DNA of 59,823 nucleotides from Oligoflexia bacterium (GTDB lineage Bacteria > Bdellovibrionota > UBA1018), in the NCBI GenBank assembly GCA_023701205.1, contig JAMPXJ010000029.1, positions 1 to 59,823 of the forward strand. The letters run 5' to 3'. The first letter of the stretch is position 1. Each line of letters begins with the position of its first letter. The position numbers and the translations under genes are program-made. Shown one piece after another: positions 33,027 through 42,743 of this stretch. The notes under the pieces are model-generated. The model ran no database searches, had not been told where the DNA came from, and saw nothing but the letters and a program-made list of their open reading frames with translations.

Positions 33027-36000
33027 GGAGCGTTCCCGAGCTTGGCAAACGCGGCTTCGCAGTTCTCGATGGAGATCTTCTTTCCGCCGGACCAAAGCTC
33101 GCCGATGCCCTTTTTCGTGGCCTCGTTGAACTCACCCAGGTAATTGGGGTTCACCGGAAGCTTGATCCCGAGCTTCCGCTCCACGATCTCCCGGAGCTCG
33201 TCCTCGCTGATTTCTTTTTCGCTCAGATGAACGAACTCGTCTGGGAATGTCGCGATCACCGTCAGATACTCCTGCTCCGAAGCGATCCCGGTGATATTCG
33301 GCAGCACCCGGCGCTTGTCCATATAGAAGACCCCCATCGGCGGGGAGAAATTCATGGCCACATCCGGATTGGGCGTCAGCGATCGGAACGGCGAGCCTCT
33401 GGGATCTTTCGCATGATAGTGGAGTGCCGCGACCAGGCTCGTCGGCCCCTCCGTGATCCCCACTCTCCTCCCGATCTCCTCGTGCATCGACTCGAGCCGG
33501 CGCAGGCGGAAGTTGTAATTGCCCTGTCCTTTCTCAAGGACCTTCGACATGACGAAAACCGATTTGCCGTCGCTGGATTTCTTGAGCAGATCCCTGTTCA
33601 GGCCGCTCACGAGCACGAGCTTGTCTTTGGGATTCGTGCTGGGATTCTCGATCGCGTCCAGCCACTGCCGCCAGGCCACCTTCTCCGACGGCTCCATCGT
33701 GGACCAGGGCAGGTACTGACGCACGAGCGCGGCGACCCCTTTGCGGTCGTTGCGCGCGATCATCGCGTCGATCTTGTCCTTCTGCGCGTCGAGCGCCTTT
33801 TGCAGTTTCTTCTGGGCTTCGATTCCCTGCCGCGCGGTCCTCTTCCAGGCCTTGTACTTGGGCTCGATCTCCCGGAGCTTGCGCTCGGCGTGCCCGAGCC
33901 GCTTGGCCGCATAGGCTGATTCCTCGGGGGTTCCCCCCTCCTGAAAGGCCGTGAAGATCTCCTGAGCGACGTCTCTTTCGAGAAGCGCAAGCTGGTACTG
34001 GGCGGGAACCGAGCCCGCCCGCGCGTTCAAAACCCACTCGAGCCAGCCCCAAGGCGAGCCGAGGCGCTTCTGGATGATGTCATAGCCGTCATCCAGAGCC
34101 CCTTTCCCCCATTGCGTGAAGCTCTTTCCAAGGATATCCCAGTCCCGGGTTTTGCCGATGATCTGGCGCAGGTGCAAAAGCTCCTCGCGCACCACCATGG
34201 AGTTTTTGGCCCCTTCGGGAGTGAACTTCATCACGACCGTGAGATGCCCCGTCTCGTCGAGCTCGGGGACGATCTCCGCGAGCGCGCCATCGGGAAGACT
34301 TGGGACGTCGTCGACGATCCTGATCGAGACGTCCTCCAAATTCAAATACTTTACCTCCAAGGGCTCGATCGCCGTGCGCAAAACATCCAGCGCATCGTCT
34401 CGCACGAACTTGGCGAGGAGCTTTTTGGTTTCGTCATCGGGCGGGAAGTACTGGAGATGGCAGGACACCTCGGCGGGCGTGCAGGCGGCGAGCTTCCCGG
34501 TGGTGGGCACGGCCTGGAGCTTGAGCGGGCCCTCCGCACCCAGCGCGCTCACCATCCCGGCGTTGGCGTAAGCCGCGCGAGCATACAGATCGCGGACGGC
34601 CGCGCGGCTCAGCCTCCCGTCGAGCAATCCCTCGACGCGCGCCCAGTCGTCGCCCTCGGGCGGCGGGCCGCGCGCGATCGCGAGCGTCAGGAGCTTCGCG
34701 AGCTTCGGATCCTTGCGAAGCTCCGTGAGCCATCCCTCGATCCGCTTGGCGTCGCCGGCGTCCGGCACGTGCAACAGCAGCGCGAGCTTCTCCTTGCGGG
34801 GATGGAACGTGCCTTTGGCCACCGAGGCTGAAACATAGGGCTTGAGCTCGATGCCTTCCGCCTGAGCGCGATCCCAAAGACGCGCAAGCACGGCGCCGCC
34901 CTCGGAGAGACGGTCCGTGAGGAGCTTGGAGGTGAAAGCCGGAGACTCCTGCGCGAGCGCGCGGGCGCCATCCTCGGTGAGCGTCAGGGGGAGACGCTTG
35001 GCGAAGGCCTTCTCCTTGCCGAGCTGCAGAAGCTGATAGTGCCAGGCCGGATCCCCCTGCGGGAAGGCCCGGACGATCACCTCGAGCGGCCCGCTCGGGG
35101 CGGTTCGCGCCGCGGGGACGAAAGCCCCATCGACCTTGAAGAGATTCGCGAGCTCCGCCGTGCGCGCGCGCCTGAGCTTGCCCGAGTCCAGGCGATCCAG
35201 CGTCTGCCCCTCAGAGCCGACCTTGTCCGAGATCAGCAGATAGGGTTCCACATCGGGCAGGACCTTCTCGAGATATCCCACCTCGAGCTCCACCGCGCGG
35301 GAGCCGGCGCCCTGCGACTGCGAGAGCCACAGCGCCGTCTCCTCGAAGGGCGAGCCCACGTTCTCGAGCCGCCCGCCGATTTTCGCGCTCGAGGGCGGCG
35401 CCAGGGGCGGCTTGACCTTCAGCGTGTCGGACGCGATCCTGGTATGCACTTCCGATGGGACGAAAAGCTCGCCCACATTGAGGCTGTTCTTTCCGGGAAT
35501 CGCCCCGGCCGTGCCGATATAGATGGGCGTACGCTCATAGCCGGCCGCCTTGACGGCTTCGGCGATGGGCAGTGTCTCGTCGCCCCAGACGTTCTCGATG
35601 AGCCGCCAGCGCAGAAGCTTCCCGTCCTTGGTGCGGAAGAGATAATCGGCCAGGTTATGGCTCGGATTGGAAATCGCGAAATCGCGCGCCTCGATGGCCT
35701 TCACCCCCTTGGCATCGAGGAGCGGCTTGAGCGCGTCGTGCATCTTCTGCCAGTCCGGCGCGTTCTCAAAGGCGCGGAAAGGCGCGGGCGCGGACTTCAT
35801 CGCCTTGAGCAGCTTGCGTTGGGCGGGATTGAGCCTGGCTTCGACCTCCTGGGGCGCGAGCTGACTGAGCTCGAGAATCGCCTGAGCTTTTGCCGCGGCC
35901 TGGAATGCCTTTTCGATCTGCCCTTTCTGCCCGATCACGACGCGATCGGGCCGCGGGAGATTGATCATCTGCGCGGTCAGCTCGGCGGCGTCTTTCTTGA

Positions 36001-36817
36001 GCTTGTCCGCAAGATCTCCATAGAGAGTCACCGCCTTGGGCGATTTCCAATCCGTTTTCTTGCCGTTCCATGACGCGATCTCGAACGAATGGGCGAGGTG
36101 CTCGAGGCGGTCATAACCGCTGATGCCGCTGATGGCGTACTTCGGGGCCTCGCCGGGATACTGCACGAGGAAGATCTTGTTGTAGTTGCGCGACCAAGGC
36201 CGGATCTCCTTGAGGATCTTCCCTCCGCGGCGATCCAGGCGCTCGTTGAAATCCCGCATCGAGCCCAGGTGCAGCTCCATCGAAGTGCCGTTCTCAGCCA
36301 TATCCCAGAAGATCGCCCGCGTCGTGCGGCTCTCGATGTACATCTCCGCATTGAAGGTGATCGCCGAGCCATCCAGCGGATTCATCTTCAGGGGTTGCGC
36401 GGTATCGGGAAGCTGCGAGAGCGTGCCGGGCGGGCTCGAGGCGGCATCCAGGGTGCGGAACGCCTCATTGAGCTTGTTCTTGAGGAATGGGTAATCCCAG
36501 CCGATCTTCCCCGCATCCTCGGCGCTCCAGCCGCGCGCCTGGAGCTGCTTCTGGATGAAAGGATCGAAGCCCCGGGCATCCGTCGGAGGATCCCAGCTGG
36601 AGAGCTGCTCGGGAGTGATTTGCTTCAGGCGCTCCGCCAATTCCTTGGCGCCCGATTTATCGAGTCGCTGCACCAGCTCCTCGAGATAGAAATGCAGCCG
36701 CCCCACGCGGAGGAAATGCTCGAGATCCCGCGTACTTTGCGCGAACGCCCGCTCGGGCGCCAGATTCAGGAAGATTGCTAGAAGCAGGGACGCGAGTAGA
36801 CGGGTGTGCAGACGCAT
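33023..36817 (-). CDS. 1,264-aa secreted multidomain protein, toxin-like
   Basis: Signal peptide MRLHTRLLASLLLAIFLNLAPERAFA. Residues about 375-545 resemble a nucleoside phosphorylase/nucleosidase: IYIGTAGAIPGKNSLNVGEL, SPFEETALWLSQ, AVELEVGYLE (purine-site Glu) and LLISDKVG (catalytic-Asp position). Residues 876-884 read VREELLHLR, an EExxH zincin-like motif. Residues about 1067-1200 give an ART-like order: VLVSGLNRD, PFRSLTPNPDVAMNFS (R-S-T-type strand) and ASEQEYLTVI (ExE). A helical, Lys-rich segment precedes this. I infer an exported enzyme or effector acting on nucleotides or NAD. All domain calls need structural confirmation. No immunity gene is evident. Confidence 0.5.
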   Translation of the reverse strand: MRLHTRLLASLLLAIFLNLAPERAFAQSTRDLEHFLRVGRLHFYLEELVQRLDKSGAKELAERLKQITPEQLSSWDPPTDARGFDPFIQKQLQARGWSAEDAGKIGWDYPFLKNKLNEAFRTLDAASSPPGTLSQLPDTAQPLKMNPLDGSAITFNAEMYIESRTTRAIFWDMAENGTSMELHLGSMRDFNERLDRRGGKILKEIRPWSRNYNKIFLVQYPGEAPKYAISGISGYDRLEHLAHSFEIASWNGKKTDWKSPKAVTLYGDLADKLKKDAAELTAQMINLPRPDRVVIGQKGQIEKAFQAAAKAQAILELSQLAPQEVEARLNPAQRKLLKAMKSAPAPFRAFENAPDWQKMHDALKPLLDAKGVKAIEARDFAISNPSHNLADYLFRTKDGKLLRWRLIENVWGDETLPIAEAVKAAGYERTPIYIGTAGAIPGKNSLNVGELFVPSEVHTRIASDTLKVKPPLAPPSSAKIGGRLENVGSPFEETALWLSQSQGAGSRAVELEVGYLEKVLPDVEPYLLISDKVGSEGQTLDRLDSGKLRRARTAELANLFKVDGAFVPAARTAPSGPLEVIVRAFPQGDPAWHYQLLQLGKEKAFAKRLPLTLTEDGARALAQESPAFTSKLLTDRLSEGGAVLARLWDRAQAEGIELKPYVSASVAKGTFHPRKEKLALLLHVPDAGDAKRIEGWLTELRKDPKLAKLLTLAIARGPPPEGDDWARVEGLLDGRLSRAAVRDLYARAAYANAGMVSALGAEGPLKLQAVPTTGKLAACTPAEVSCHLQYFPPDDETKKLLAKFVRDDALDVLRTAIEPLEVKYLNLEDVSIRIVDDVPSLPDGALAEIVPELDETGHLTVVMKFTPEGAKNSMVVREELLHLRQIIGKTRDWDILGKSFTQWGKGALDDGYDIIQKRLGSPWGWLEWVLNARAGSVPAQYQLALLERDVAQEIFTAFQEGGTPEESAYAAKRLGHAERKLREIEPKYKAWKRTARQGIEAQKKLQKALDAQKDKIDAMIARNDRKGVAALVRQYLPWSTMEPSEKVAWRQWLDAIENPSTNPKDKLVLVSGLNRDLLKKSSDGKSVFVMSKVLEKGQGNYNFRLRRLESMHEEIGRRVGITEGPTSLVAALHYHAKDPRGSPFRSLTPNPDVAMNFSPPMGVFYMDKRRVLPNITGIASEQEYLTVIATFPDEFVHLSEKEISEDELREIVERKLGIKLPVNPNYLGEFNEATKKGIGELWSGGKKISIENCEAAFAKLGNAP

Positions 36818-36884
36818 ACCGGCTTATCGACCGAGCTGAGGGAATTTTGAATGAATCGCGCTTCGGCCGGCTGCGCGTCGCGGA

Positions 36885-37859
36885 TCAATAAAGCTGAACG
36901 ATGTCGCCTTCGAGGACGTTCCCGCCCGTGTGAAGCTCGGTCACGGCGCCATCGGTACCCAGGAAATCCACGACCTCGAGCGTCCCCTTGAGCTGTCCCT
37001 GCGAGCGCCCCAGGAACGCGCCGGTCGCCGGATCATAGACGTCATCGCCGGGCGCCAGTACCCGCAGGATATCCCCCACGACCAGGCCCGAGGCCTTGCC
37101 GGCGTTCACGTAGATCTTGTTGGCCGCGACCTTGGCGATGCGTCCTTCCCAGCCGAGCTTCTCCACCGCGCGCACGACATCGGGGACCAGCCGCGCGGCC
37201 GCCTCGCGCATGGCGAGCTTGGTGAGATCCGCGCGGTATTGCGGGCTTTCGATCTGCGACTGGTCGAGCGCCACCATCGCGTTGCTCGCGGCCTCGCCCG
37301 AGCGCGCCACCGCCATGATCTCGCGCCCGCCGGCGACGTCGAAAACTTTCAGCTCCAGGTCCACGGCCGCGAGCGACTGCTTCTGGCGCAAGAGCCCGAT
37401 GTCGTCGCCGCGCTGCCGGAACACGACCTTGGAAACACGGCCGATCAAGAGCACCGCCACGCCGAGCTTGCGTCCTTCGCGGATCAGCTGCGCGACCCGG
37501 ACCTTCTCGCCCTGGATGAAATCCTCCGTCGAAAGCTCGGTCGTGAGATCCGTCGGCAGGATCATCCGCTGCGTGAGGTGCAGCCCGCGCCGGAGCTCAT
37601 CGGCGCCGAAAGCGCCGAGGTCGCCGATCTTCACCGGCGTGTCGTTCCAGAAGTTCAGCACGAGCACCCTTTTCTTGGGTTGGCCGAGCGACTCCACGCG
37701 CTGAGTCGGCGACTTGCCCTGGGGATTGCTGTAGTAGCTTCCGCTGTCGCCCCGATAATAGTCCTGGTCGCGCTTGTAGGCCGGCGAACGCTGGCAGGCC
37801 GCGAGCGCCAGGCCCAGAACCAGCGTCATCATCATCGGAACTTTCATCGCACATCTCAT
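36885..37859 (-). CDS. CsgG/FlgT-like lipoprotein
   Basis: This 324-aa protein has a lipobox LALAACQR after the signal. Its middle resembles CsgG/LpoB-type domains: RVLVLNFWNDTP, FGADELRRGLHL, AQLIREGRKLGVAVLLIGRVSKV, and VDLELKVFDVAGGREI. The last 80 residues (GRIAKVAANKIYVNAGKASGLVVGDILRV to VLEGDIVQLY) match the FlgT C-terminal beta domain. It is probably an outer-membrane- or periplasm-attached assembly factor. The start at 37859 overlaps the upstream stop (ATGA) and has GGGAGAG. It is coupled to the preceding secreted gene. Confidence 0.75.
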   Translation of the reverse strand: MRCAMKVPMMMTLVLGLALAACQRSPAYKRDQDYYRGDSGSYYSNPQGKSPTQRVESLGQPKKRVLVLNFWNDTPVKIGDLGAFGADELRRGLHLTQRMILPTDLTTELSTEDFIQGEKVRVAQLIREGRKLGVAVLLIGRVSKVVFRQRGDDIGLLRQKQSLAAVDLELKVFDVAGGREIMAVARSGEAASNAMVALDQSQIESPQYRADLTKLAMREAAARLVPDVVRAVEKLGWEGRIAKVAANKIYVNAGKASGLVVGDILRVLAPGDDVYDPATGAFLGRSQGQLKGTLEVVDFLGTDGAVTELHTGGNVLEGDIVQLY

Positions 37860-38854
37860 GGATTCTCTCCCTCGATGAACGTCACCTTGCCCATCGCGTC
37901 CAACCCCAGCCCCGAGATGCGCTTACGCAGCTCCTCAGGCGACTCTTCCGAAAAAACAGCGAAAACAGCGCGTCCTTTGGAGACCCGCTTCTCCTCGACG
38001 GCCACGCCGTCCCGCGCGAAGGCGAGCAGCCGATTCTTGAGCTCGACATAAGCCGGGAAATTCCTGAGACCCGTGACCTCGACCCGGAGCTTTTCCTTGC
38101 CTCCCGTGCCCGCCAGGCGGGTGCCGTCCAGCTTTCCGCCCAACTCCGTGAGGAAATCCGTGACCAGGCGGTCGGCCGTCCGCTCGAGGCTGTCGTTCGC
38201 GAGGATCTCCAGCTGCCCCTCGCTTCGAGGGAGCTCCGCCACCCAGAGCATCGAGCGCACGAGGTACCTCAGCTCGTCCGCATGCGCGGTGTCCACCGAG
38301 TCGACGGGCGCCTTTTCCCAGCTGACCACGAGCGCCGCGGGAATTTTCTGCTCGGCCGCGAGCCGCGCCAGATGCTCCGCGAGCGCCTTGCCGCCGAAGC
38401 GCAGCTCGCGCTCGGAGGCCCAGACCGGAGTGAAGCCGCGACGCTCCGCTCTTTCTTTCATCATCCGACGGATCTCGGGCAGGGCTTCCAGGCAACGCGG
38501 GCACCCGGCCTCGGCCTTGAGGCCGATCAGCATCTTCGGGAACTCGCCCTTCTTAAGGACTTTCGCCGCATGCAGCTTGAGATAATTCCTGAGGCTCGGC
38601 AAATCGACATCCACGACGAGCCCCGCGTTCGAGGCACGATAATCGCGAACGAAACGCGACGCGCGCGGCACGGCCTCCTCGCTGAAAATCCTCTTCTGCC
38701 ACGGCTCGAGCTCCCCGAGCTGCGGGAGCGCCCCCTGAACGGCTTCCTGCAGCTTCAAGCCGATGGCGACGGAATCCGTCGCCCCTGGAGCGGCGCTGAC
38801 TTCGGAAACGGCCGCCATCAACAGAAGCACTACTCCTAAGTCAGTGAAACGCAT
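37856..38854 (-). CDS. Secreted protein with CxxC, function unknown
   Basis: The 332-aa product begins with an export signal (MRFTDLGVVLLLMAAVSEVSA). Residues about 105-120 (FPKMLIGLKAEAGCPRCLEA) look like a strand followed by a CxxC helix start, but a complete thioredoxin fold is not proven. The C-terminal 70 residues (LRVEVTGLRNFPAYVELKNRLLAF...) form an ACT/RRM-like alpha-beta pattern as in repeat domains of FlgT/LptE-type proteins. Translational coupling to the CsgG/FlgT-like lipoprotein suggests one complex. It lies 86 bp downstream of dnaE. Confidence 0.6.
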   Translation of the reverse strand: MRFTDLGVVLLLMAAVSEVSAAPGATDSVAIGLKLQEAVQGALPQLGELEPWQKRIFSEEAVPRASRFVRDYRASNAGLVVDVDLPSLRNYLKLHAAKVLKKGEFPKMLIGLKAEAGCPRCLEALPEIRRMMKERAERRGFTPVWASERELRFGGKALAEHLARLAAEQKIPAALVVSWEKAPVDSVDTAHADELRYLVRSMLWVAELPRSEGQLEILANDSLERTADRLVTDFLTELGGKLDGTRLAGTGGKEKLRVEVTGLRNFPAYVELKNRLLAFARDGVAVEEKRVSKGRAVFAVFSEESPEELRKRISGLGLDAMGKVTFIEGENP

Positions 38855-38940
38855 GAAATAAGTCTAGCACGGGAACCCGAGGAGTCTAGGCTGAAAACTC
38901 GACGAAACGCGCACGCGGCCATCGCCGCCGCAAGCGGGCG

Positions 38941-41900
38941 TCAGGCGAGCGTGACGACGTCGCGACCGAAGATCCGGTTGATCGTCTGGACCATCTGCGG
39001 CGAACCCGAGACCATGACGGTCTTGGGTAGCTCCAGCCGGGTCCTGAAACGCGGGTCGAGGAAATCGATCCTGACCGGGCAACGGCCGCGATGCTGCAGC
39101 AGGCTTTTCTTGAGCTCGCGGAGCTGGTCCGGACTCGTGTCCGAAGGCGTGATCCGCAGCACCACGCGCTGCACGCGAGCCTTATGCGCCTCCGCCACCC
39201 ACTCGATGCCCTTGGCGAGAATCTTTGGCGCCTCCTCGCCGATCTCGAGCTCCCCCGTCAGGACGATCGCTTCGGCTTCGGCCGTAGCCTTGCGCAGCAG
39301 CTCCTGAGTGGCGGCATAGGCTTCCGGAAAGAAAACCACCTCGATCTTCCCATGCAGGTCCTCGAGCACGCCGAAGGCCATGCGGCTGCCCTTCTTGGTC
39401 ATGACCTCGCGCAACTCCCCGACGAGGCCGCCGAGCTTGATCTCCGGACGCTGCGGACGGAACCGCCCGGGTCCGAAGCCTCCGCTGCCGGCATCGCCCC
39501 AGCCGCCTTCGGCCGGAGCGGGCGCAGGCTTTTTCTGGGCCGACTTCTCCTCGGCATGCGCCTTGATGCGTTCGGTGCTCCAGCCAAGCCATTCCTCGCA
39601 GATGCGCTGCCAGGGGTCCATAGGATGCCCCGAGACGTAGAAACCCACGACCTGCTTTTCCTGCAGGAGCTTGCGCGAGAGCGGCCAGTCCTCCTCCTGC
39701 TTGAACACGGCCGAGGCCGGAGTCACGAGCTTCACCTCCTCGGCGCTGAAGGAGTCGAAAAGAGAGCTTTGCCCCAGCTCGCGCTCCTCCTGCTCGTCGC
39801 CGGCGTGCCCGATCAGGGCCTCGAGCGAGGAGAAGAGGCTCGCGCGGTTGACCTCGGCGACGGAATCGAAGCCGCCGGCGAGCGTCAGCGACTCCAGGAC
39901 CTTCTTGTTGACCTTGCGCACGGAGACGCGCTTGACGAAGTCCAGGGCGCTCTTGAACGTGCCTGCCGCGCGCGCCTCCAGGATCACGTCCACCGCGATC
40001 CCGCCGACTCCCTTGATCGCCTCGAGCCCGAAGCGGATCGCCTTGACGGTCCTCGCAGGCGCGTTCGGTTGCGTCCCGGCCTGCTTCACCCGTTCCACGC
40101 TGAAGCGCTTCTGCGAGGCGTTCACGTCCGGAGGCAGCACCGGGATGCCGTGCGCGCGCGCATCGCCGATGTACTTGGTGATCTTGTCGGTGTTGTCCAT
40201 TTCGGTCGTCATCAACGCCGCCATGAACTCCGCCGGGAAGTAGGTCTTCAGATAGGCCGTCTGGTAAGTCAGCACGCCATACGCCGCCGAATGGGACTTG
40301 TTGAAGCCGTATTCGGCGAACTTCGCCATGAGATCGAAGATCGACTGGGCCTTCTCGGCGGGCAGCCCCTTGGCGGTCGCGCCCTTCACGAAGATGTCGC
40401 GATGCTGGGCCATCTCCTCGGGCTTCTTCTTGCCCATCGCGCGCCGGAGGAGGTCGGCCTGCCCCAGCGAGTAGCCCGCGAGCTCGCGCGCGGTCTGCAT
40501 CACCTGCTCCTGGTAAAGGATCACCCCATAGGTATCCTTGAGGATCGGGGCGAGGGCCTCGACCTCGTAGGCGATCTCCTTGCGCCCGTGTTTGCGCTCG
40601 ATGAAATCATCGACCATCCCCGAGCCCAGCGGCCCGGGCCGGTAAAGCGCGTTGATCGCGGTGATATCCTCGAGAGAGCTCGGCTGGATGCGCGAGCAGA
40701 GGTCCTTCATACCCGAGCTTTCGACCTGAAAGATCCCGTCGGTATCACCGCTGGAGATCAGCGCGAAGACGCGCGGGTCCTTGTAGTTGATCTTCTCCAG
40801 GGCGAACTCCGCGTCGGCCGAGCCGGGCTCGGCCACCTGGCGGATGAGCTTCACCGCGTTGTCGATCACGGTCAGGGTCTTGAGGCCAAGGAAGTCGAAC
40901 TTCACCAGTCCCACGGCCTCGGCGAAGTCCTTGTCGAACTGCGTGACGACGTCGCCGTCGCGCCCCACGAAAAGCGGGCAATACGAAACGACCGGCTTCT
41001 CGGTGATGATCACGCCGGCGGCGTGCATGCCCGCCGAGCGATACAGCCCCTCGAGCGAAAGCGCGTACTCGATGATTTTGGCCACGCGTGGATCCTGGGC
41101 CATTCGCTCTTTCAGGCGCGGCTCGCGCGCGAGCGCATCGGAGATCGTGATGTCGATCTCGTCGGGCAGGAGCTTGGTGATCGCGTCGGAATCAGCGAAG
41201 GACAGCCCGAGCACCCGGCTCACGTCCTTGATCACGGCGCGCGCCTGGAGTTTCCCGAAGGTGATGATCTGACAGACGTTGTCCTTGCCGTACTTCCTCG
41301 CGACGTACTCGATCACCTCGCCGCGCCGGTCCTGGCAGAAATCGACGTCGAAATCCGGCATCGAGATGCGCTCGGGATTGATGAACCGCTCGAACAGCAG
41401 GTTGAACTCGATGGGATCCAAATCGGTGATCTTGAGCGCCCACGCGACGACCGAGCCCGCGCCCGAGCCGCGGCCGGGCCCCACGGGGATCCCGTTGCGC
41501 TTGGCCCAGAGGATGAAATCCGACACGATGAGGAAGTAGCCGGCGAAACCCGTCCGCTCGATCATCGCGAGCTCGTCCTCGAGGCGCTTCTCGTAGGCCT
41601 TCTTCTTCTCCGGCCAGTCCGGCGCGGCGGCCTTCTCGGCAAAAACCATTTCTTCGAAGCGCTCCGCCAGGCCCTTGCGCCCCTGCTCGCGGAAATAGGC
41701 CAGCAGATCGAAGGGCGCCTCCGGCGCGACGTCATCGGGCCGGAAGTTCGGCAGATGATAGATCGTGCGACCCTTCTCGTCCTTGAATCTGAATTCCAGC
41801 TGGCATTTTTCCGCGATCCGCAGCGTATTGTCGCAGGCGTCCGGGAACTGCGCGAAGCGCTCGCGCATCACGGCCTCGGGCTTGAGATAGAACTCCGGAG

Positions 41901-42675
41901 GCACGAGGCTCTTGGGCCGGTCGAAATCGAGATTTTTCCCGTGCTCGATGCACTGGAGCACCTCATGGGCCTCGGCGTCCTTCGCGTCGAGATAATGGCA
42001 ATCGCAGGTGGCCACGCACGGGATCCCGTGGCGCTCTCCGAGCAGGCTCAGGAGCTGGTTGACCTGGTCCTGCTCAGGCAGCCCCGTGTCCTGGAGCTCG
42101 AGGTAAAAATCCTCGCCGAAACGCTTCTTGAACCAGAGCATCGAGTCGACAGCCGCCTGCTCGTCTCCCGTCAGGAGCTTGTAGGGTATCTCCCCGCGCA
42201 GGCATCCCGACAGCACGATGAGCCCATCGCCATACTCGTCCAGGAGCGCGCGATCGATCACCGCACGCGGACCCGCGGCCTGCCCTTTTTGGGGTGGCGG
42301 CGCCTCCGTGTAGGACCGCGTGACCATTTTGCAAAGGTTCTGATAGCCGTGCAGATCCTTGCAAAGAAGTACCAGGTGATGGGCGCGCGGCGTATTGGCC
42401 GCCGCCGCCGAATGGGTGGTCCCCGCGACCGCCGGGGCCGGCTGGAGCGATCCGCGCCCGAGCGGCGCATAGAAGATCTCGCACCCCAGGATCGGCTTGA
42501 TCCCCTTCTTGCGCGCCCCCAGATAGAAATCGATGGCGCCGAAAAGATTGTGGGTGTCCGTGATGGCGATGGCCGGCATCCCAAGCTCGGCGGCCCGATC
42601 AAAGAGCGCGTCCGTCTGGATCGCCCCCTGAAGCAGGCTGTATTGAGTATGGACGTGAAGATGGACGAAGGCCAT
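38941..42675 (-). CDS. dnaE: DNA polymerase III alpha subunit
   Basis: This 1,244-aa protein is the replicative polymerase. It begins with the PHP domain (FVHLHVHTQYSLLQGAI). The palm has the catalytic Asp triad region SMPDFDVDFCQDRRGEVIEYV and the nucleotide-binding GPGRGSGAGSVVAWAL. SAGMHAAGVIIT and FAEYGFNKSHSAAYG are in the finger region. Helix-hairpin-helix, then an OB-fold (KLGGLVGELREVMTKKGSRMAFGVLED) close the protein, with a Pro/Gly-rich insertion just before the OB-fold. The ATG at 42675 gives the usual N-terminus; an in-frame ATG at 42702 is an alternative. It probably ends the long guaA-containing operon. Confidence 0.95.
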   Translation of the reverse strand: MAFVHLHVHTQYSLLQGAIQTDALFDRAAELGMPAIAITDTHNLFGAIDFYLGARKKGIKPILGCEIFYAPLGRGSLQPAPAVAGTTHSAAAANTPRAHHLVLLCKDLHGYQNLCKMVTRSYTEAPPPQKGQAAGPRAVIDRALLDEYGDGLIVLSGCLRGEIPYKLLTGDEQAAVDSMLWFKKRFGEDFYLELQDTGLPEQDQVNQLLSLLGERHGIPCVATCDCHYLDAKDAEAHEVLQCIEHGKNLDFDRPKSLVPPEFYLKPEAVMRERFAQFPDACDNTLRIAEKCQLEFRFKDEKGRTIYHLPNFRPDDVAPEAPFDLLAYFREQGRKGLAERFEEMVFAEKAAAPDWPEKKKAYEKRLEDELAMIERTGFAGYFLIVSDFILWAKRNGIPVGPGRGSGAGSVVAWALKITDLDPIEFNLLFERFINPERISMPDFDVDFCQDRRGEVIEYVARKYGKDNVCQIITFGKLQARAVIKDVSRVLGLSFADSDAITKLLPDEIDITISDALAREPRLKERMAQDPRVAKIIEYALSLEGLYRSAGMHAAGVIITEKPVVSYCPLFVGRDGDVVTQFDKDFAEAVGLVKFDFLGLKTLTVIDNAVKLIRQVAEPGSADAEFALEKINYKDPRVFALISSGDTDGIFQVESSGMKDLCSRIQPSSLEDITAINALYRPGPLGSGMVDDFIERKHGRKEIAYEVEALAPILKDTYGVILYQEQVMQTARELAGYSLGQADLLRRAMGKKKPEEMAQHRDIFVKGATAKGLPAEKAQSIFDLMAKFAEYGFNKSHSAAYGVLTYQTAYLKTYFPAEFMAALMTTEMDNTDKITKYIGDARAHGIPVLPPDVNASQKRFSVERVKQAGTQPNAPARTVKAIRFGLEAIKGVGGIAVDVILEARAAGTFKSALDFVKRVSVRKVNKKVLESLTLAGGFDSVAEVNRASLFSSLEALIGHAGDEQEERELGQSSLFDSFSAEEVKLVTPASAVFKQEEDWPLSRKLLQEKQVVGFYVSGHPMDPWQRICEEWLGWSTERIKAHAEEKSAQKKPAPAPAEGGWGDAGSGGFGPGRFRPQRPEIKLGGLVGELREVMTKKGSRMAFGVLEDLHGKIEVVFFPEAYAATQELLRKATAEAEAIVLTGELEIGEEAPKILAKGIEWVAEAHKARVQRVVLRITPSDTSPDQLRELKKSLLQHRGRCPVRIDFLDPRFRTRLELPKTVMVSGSPQMVQTINRIFGRDVVTLA

Positions 42676-42743
42676 TGTCCCAATCTTGTCGCATGAGGGC
42701 ATCCCGGGAGTCTATTGAGAAAACCTCAACTCACCGTGTCAGC

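Noticed and set aside
39091..42696. A 1,201-codon open frame on the plus strand
   Set aside because: It is antisense to dnaE; low-complexity charged translation, no ribosome site and no recognisable fold.
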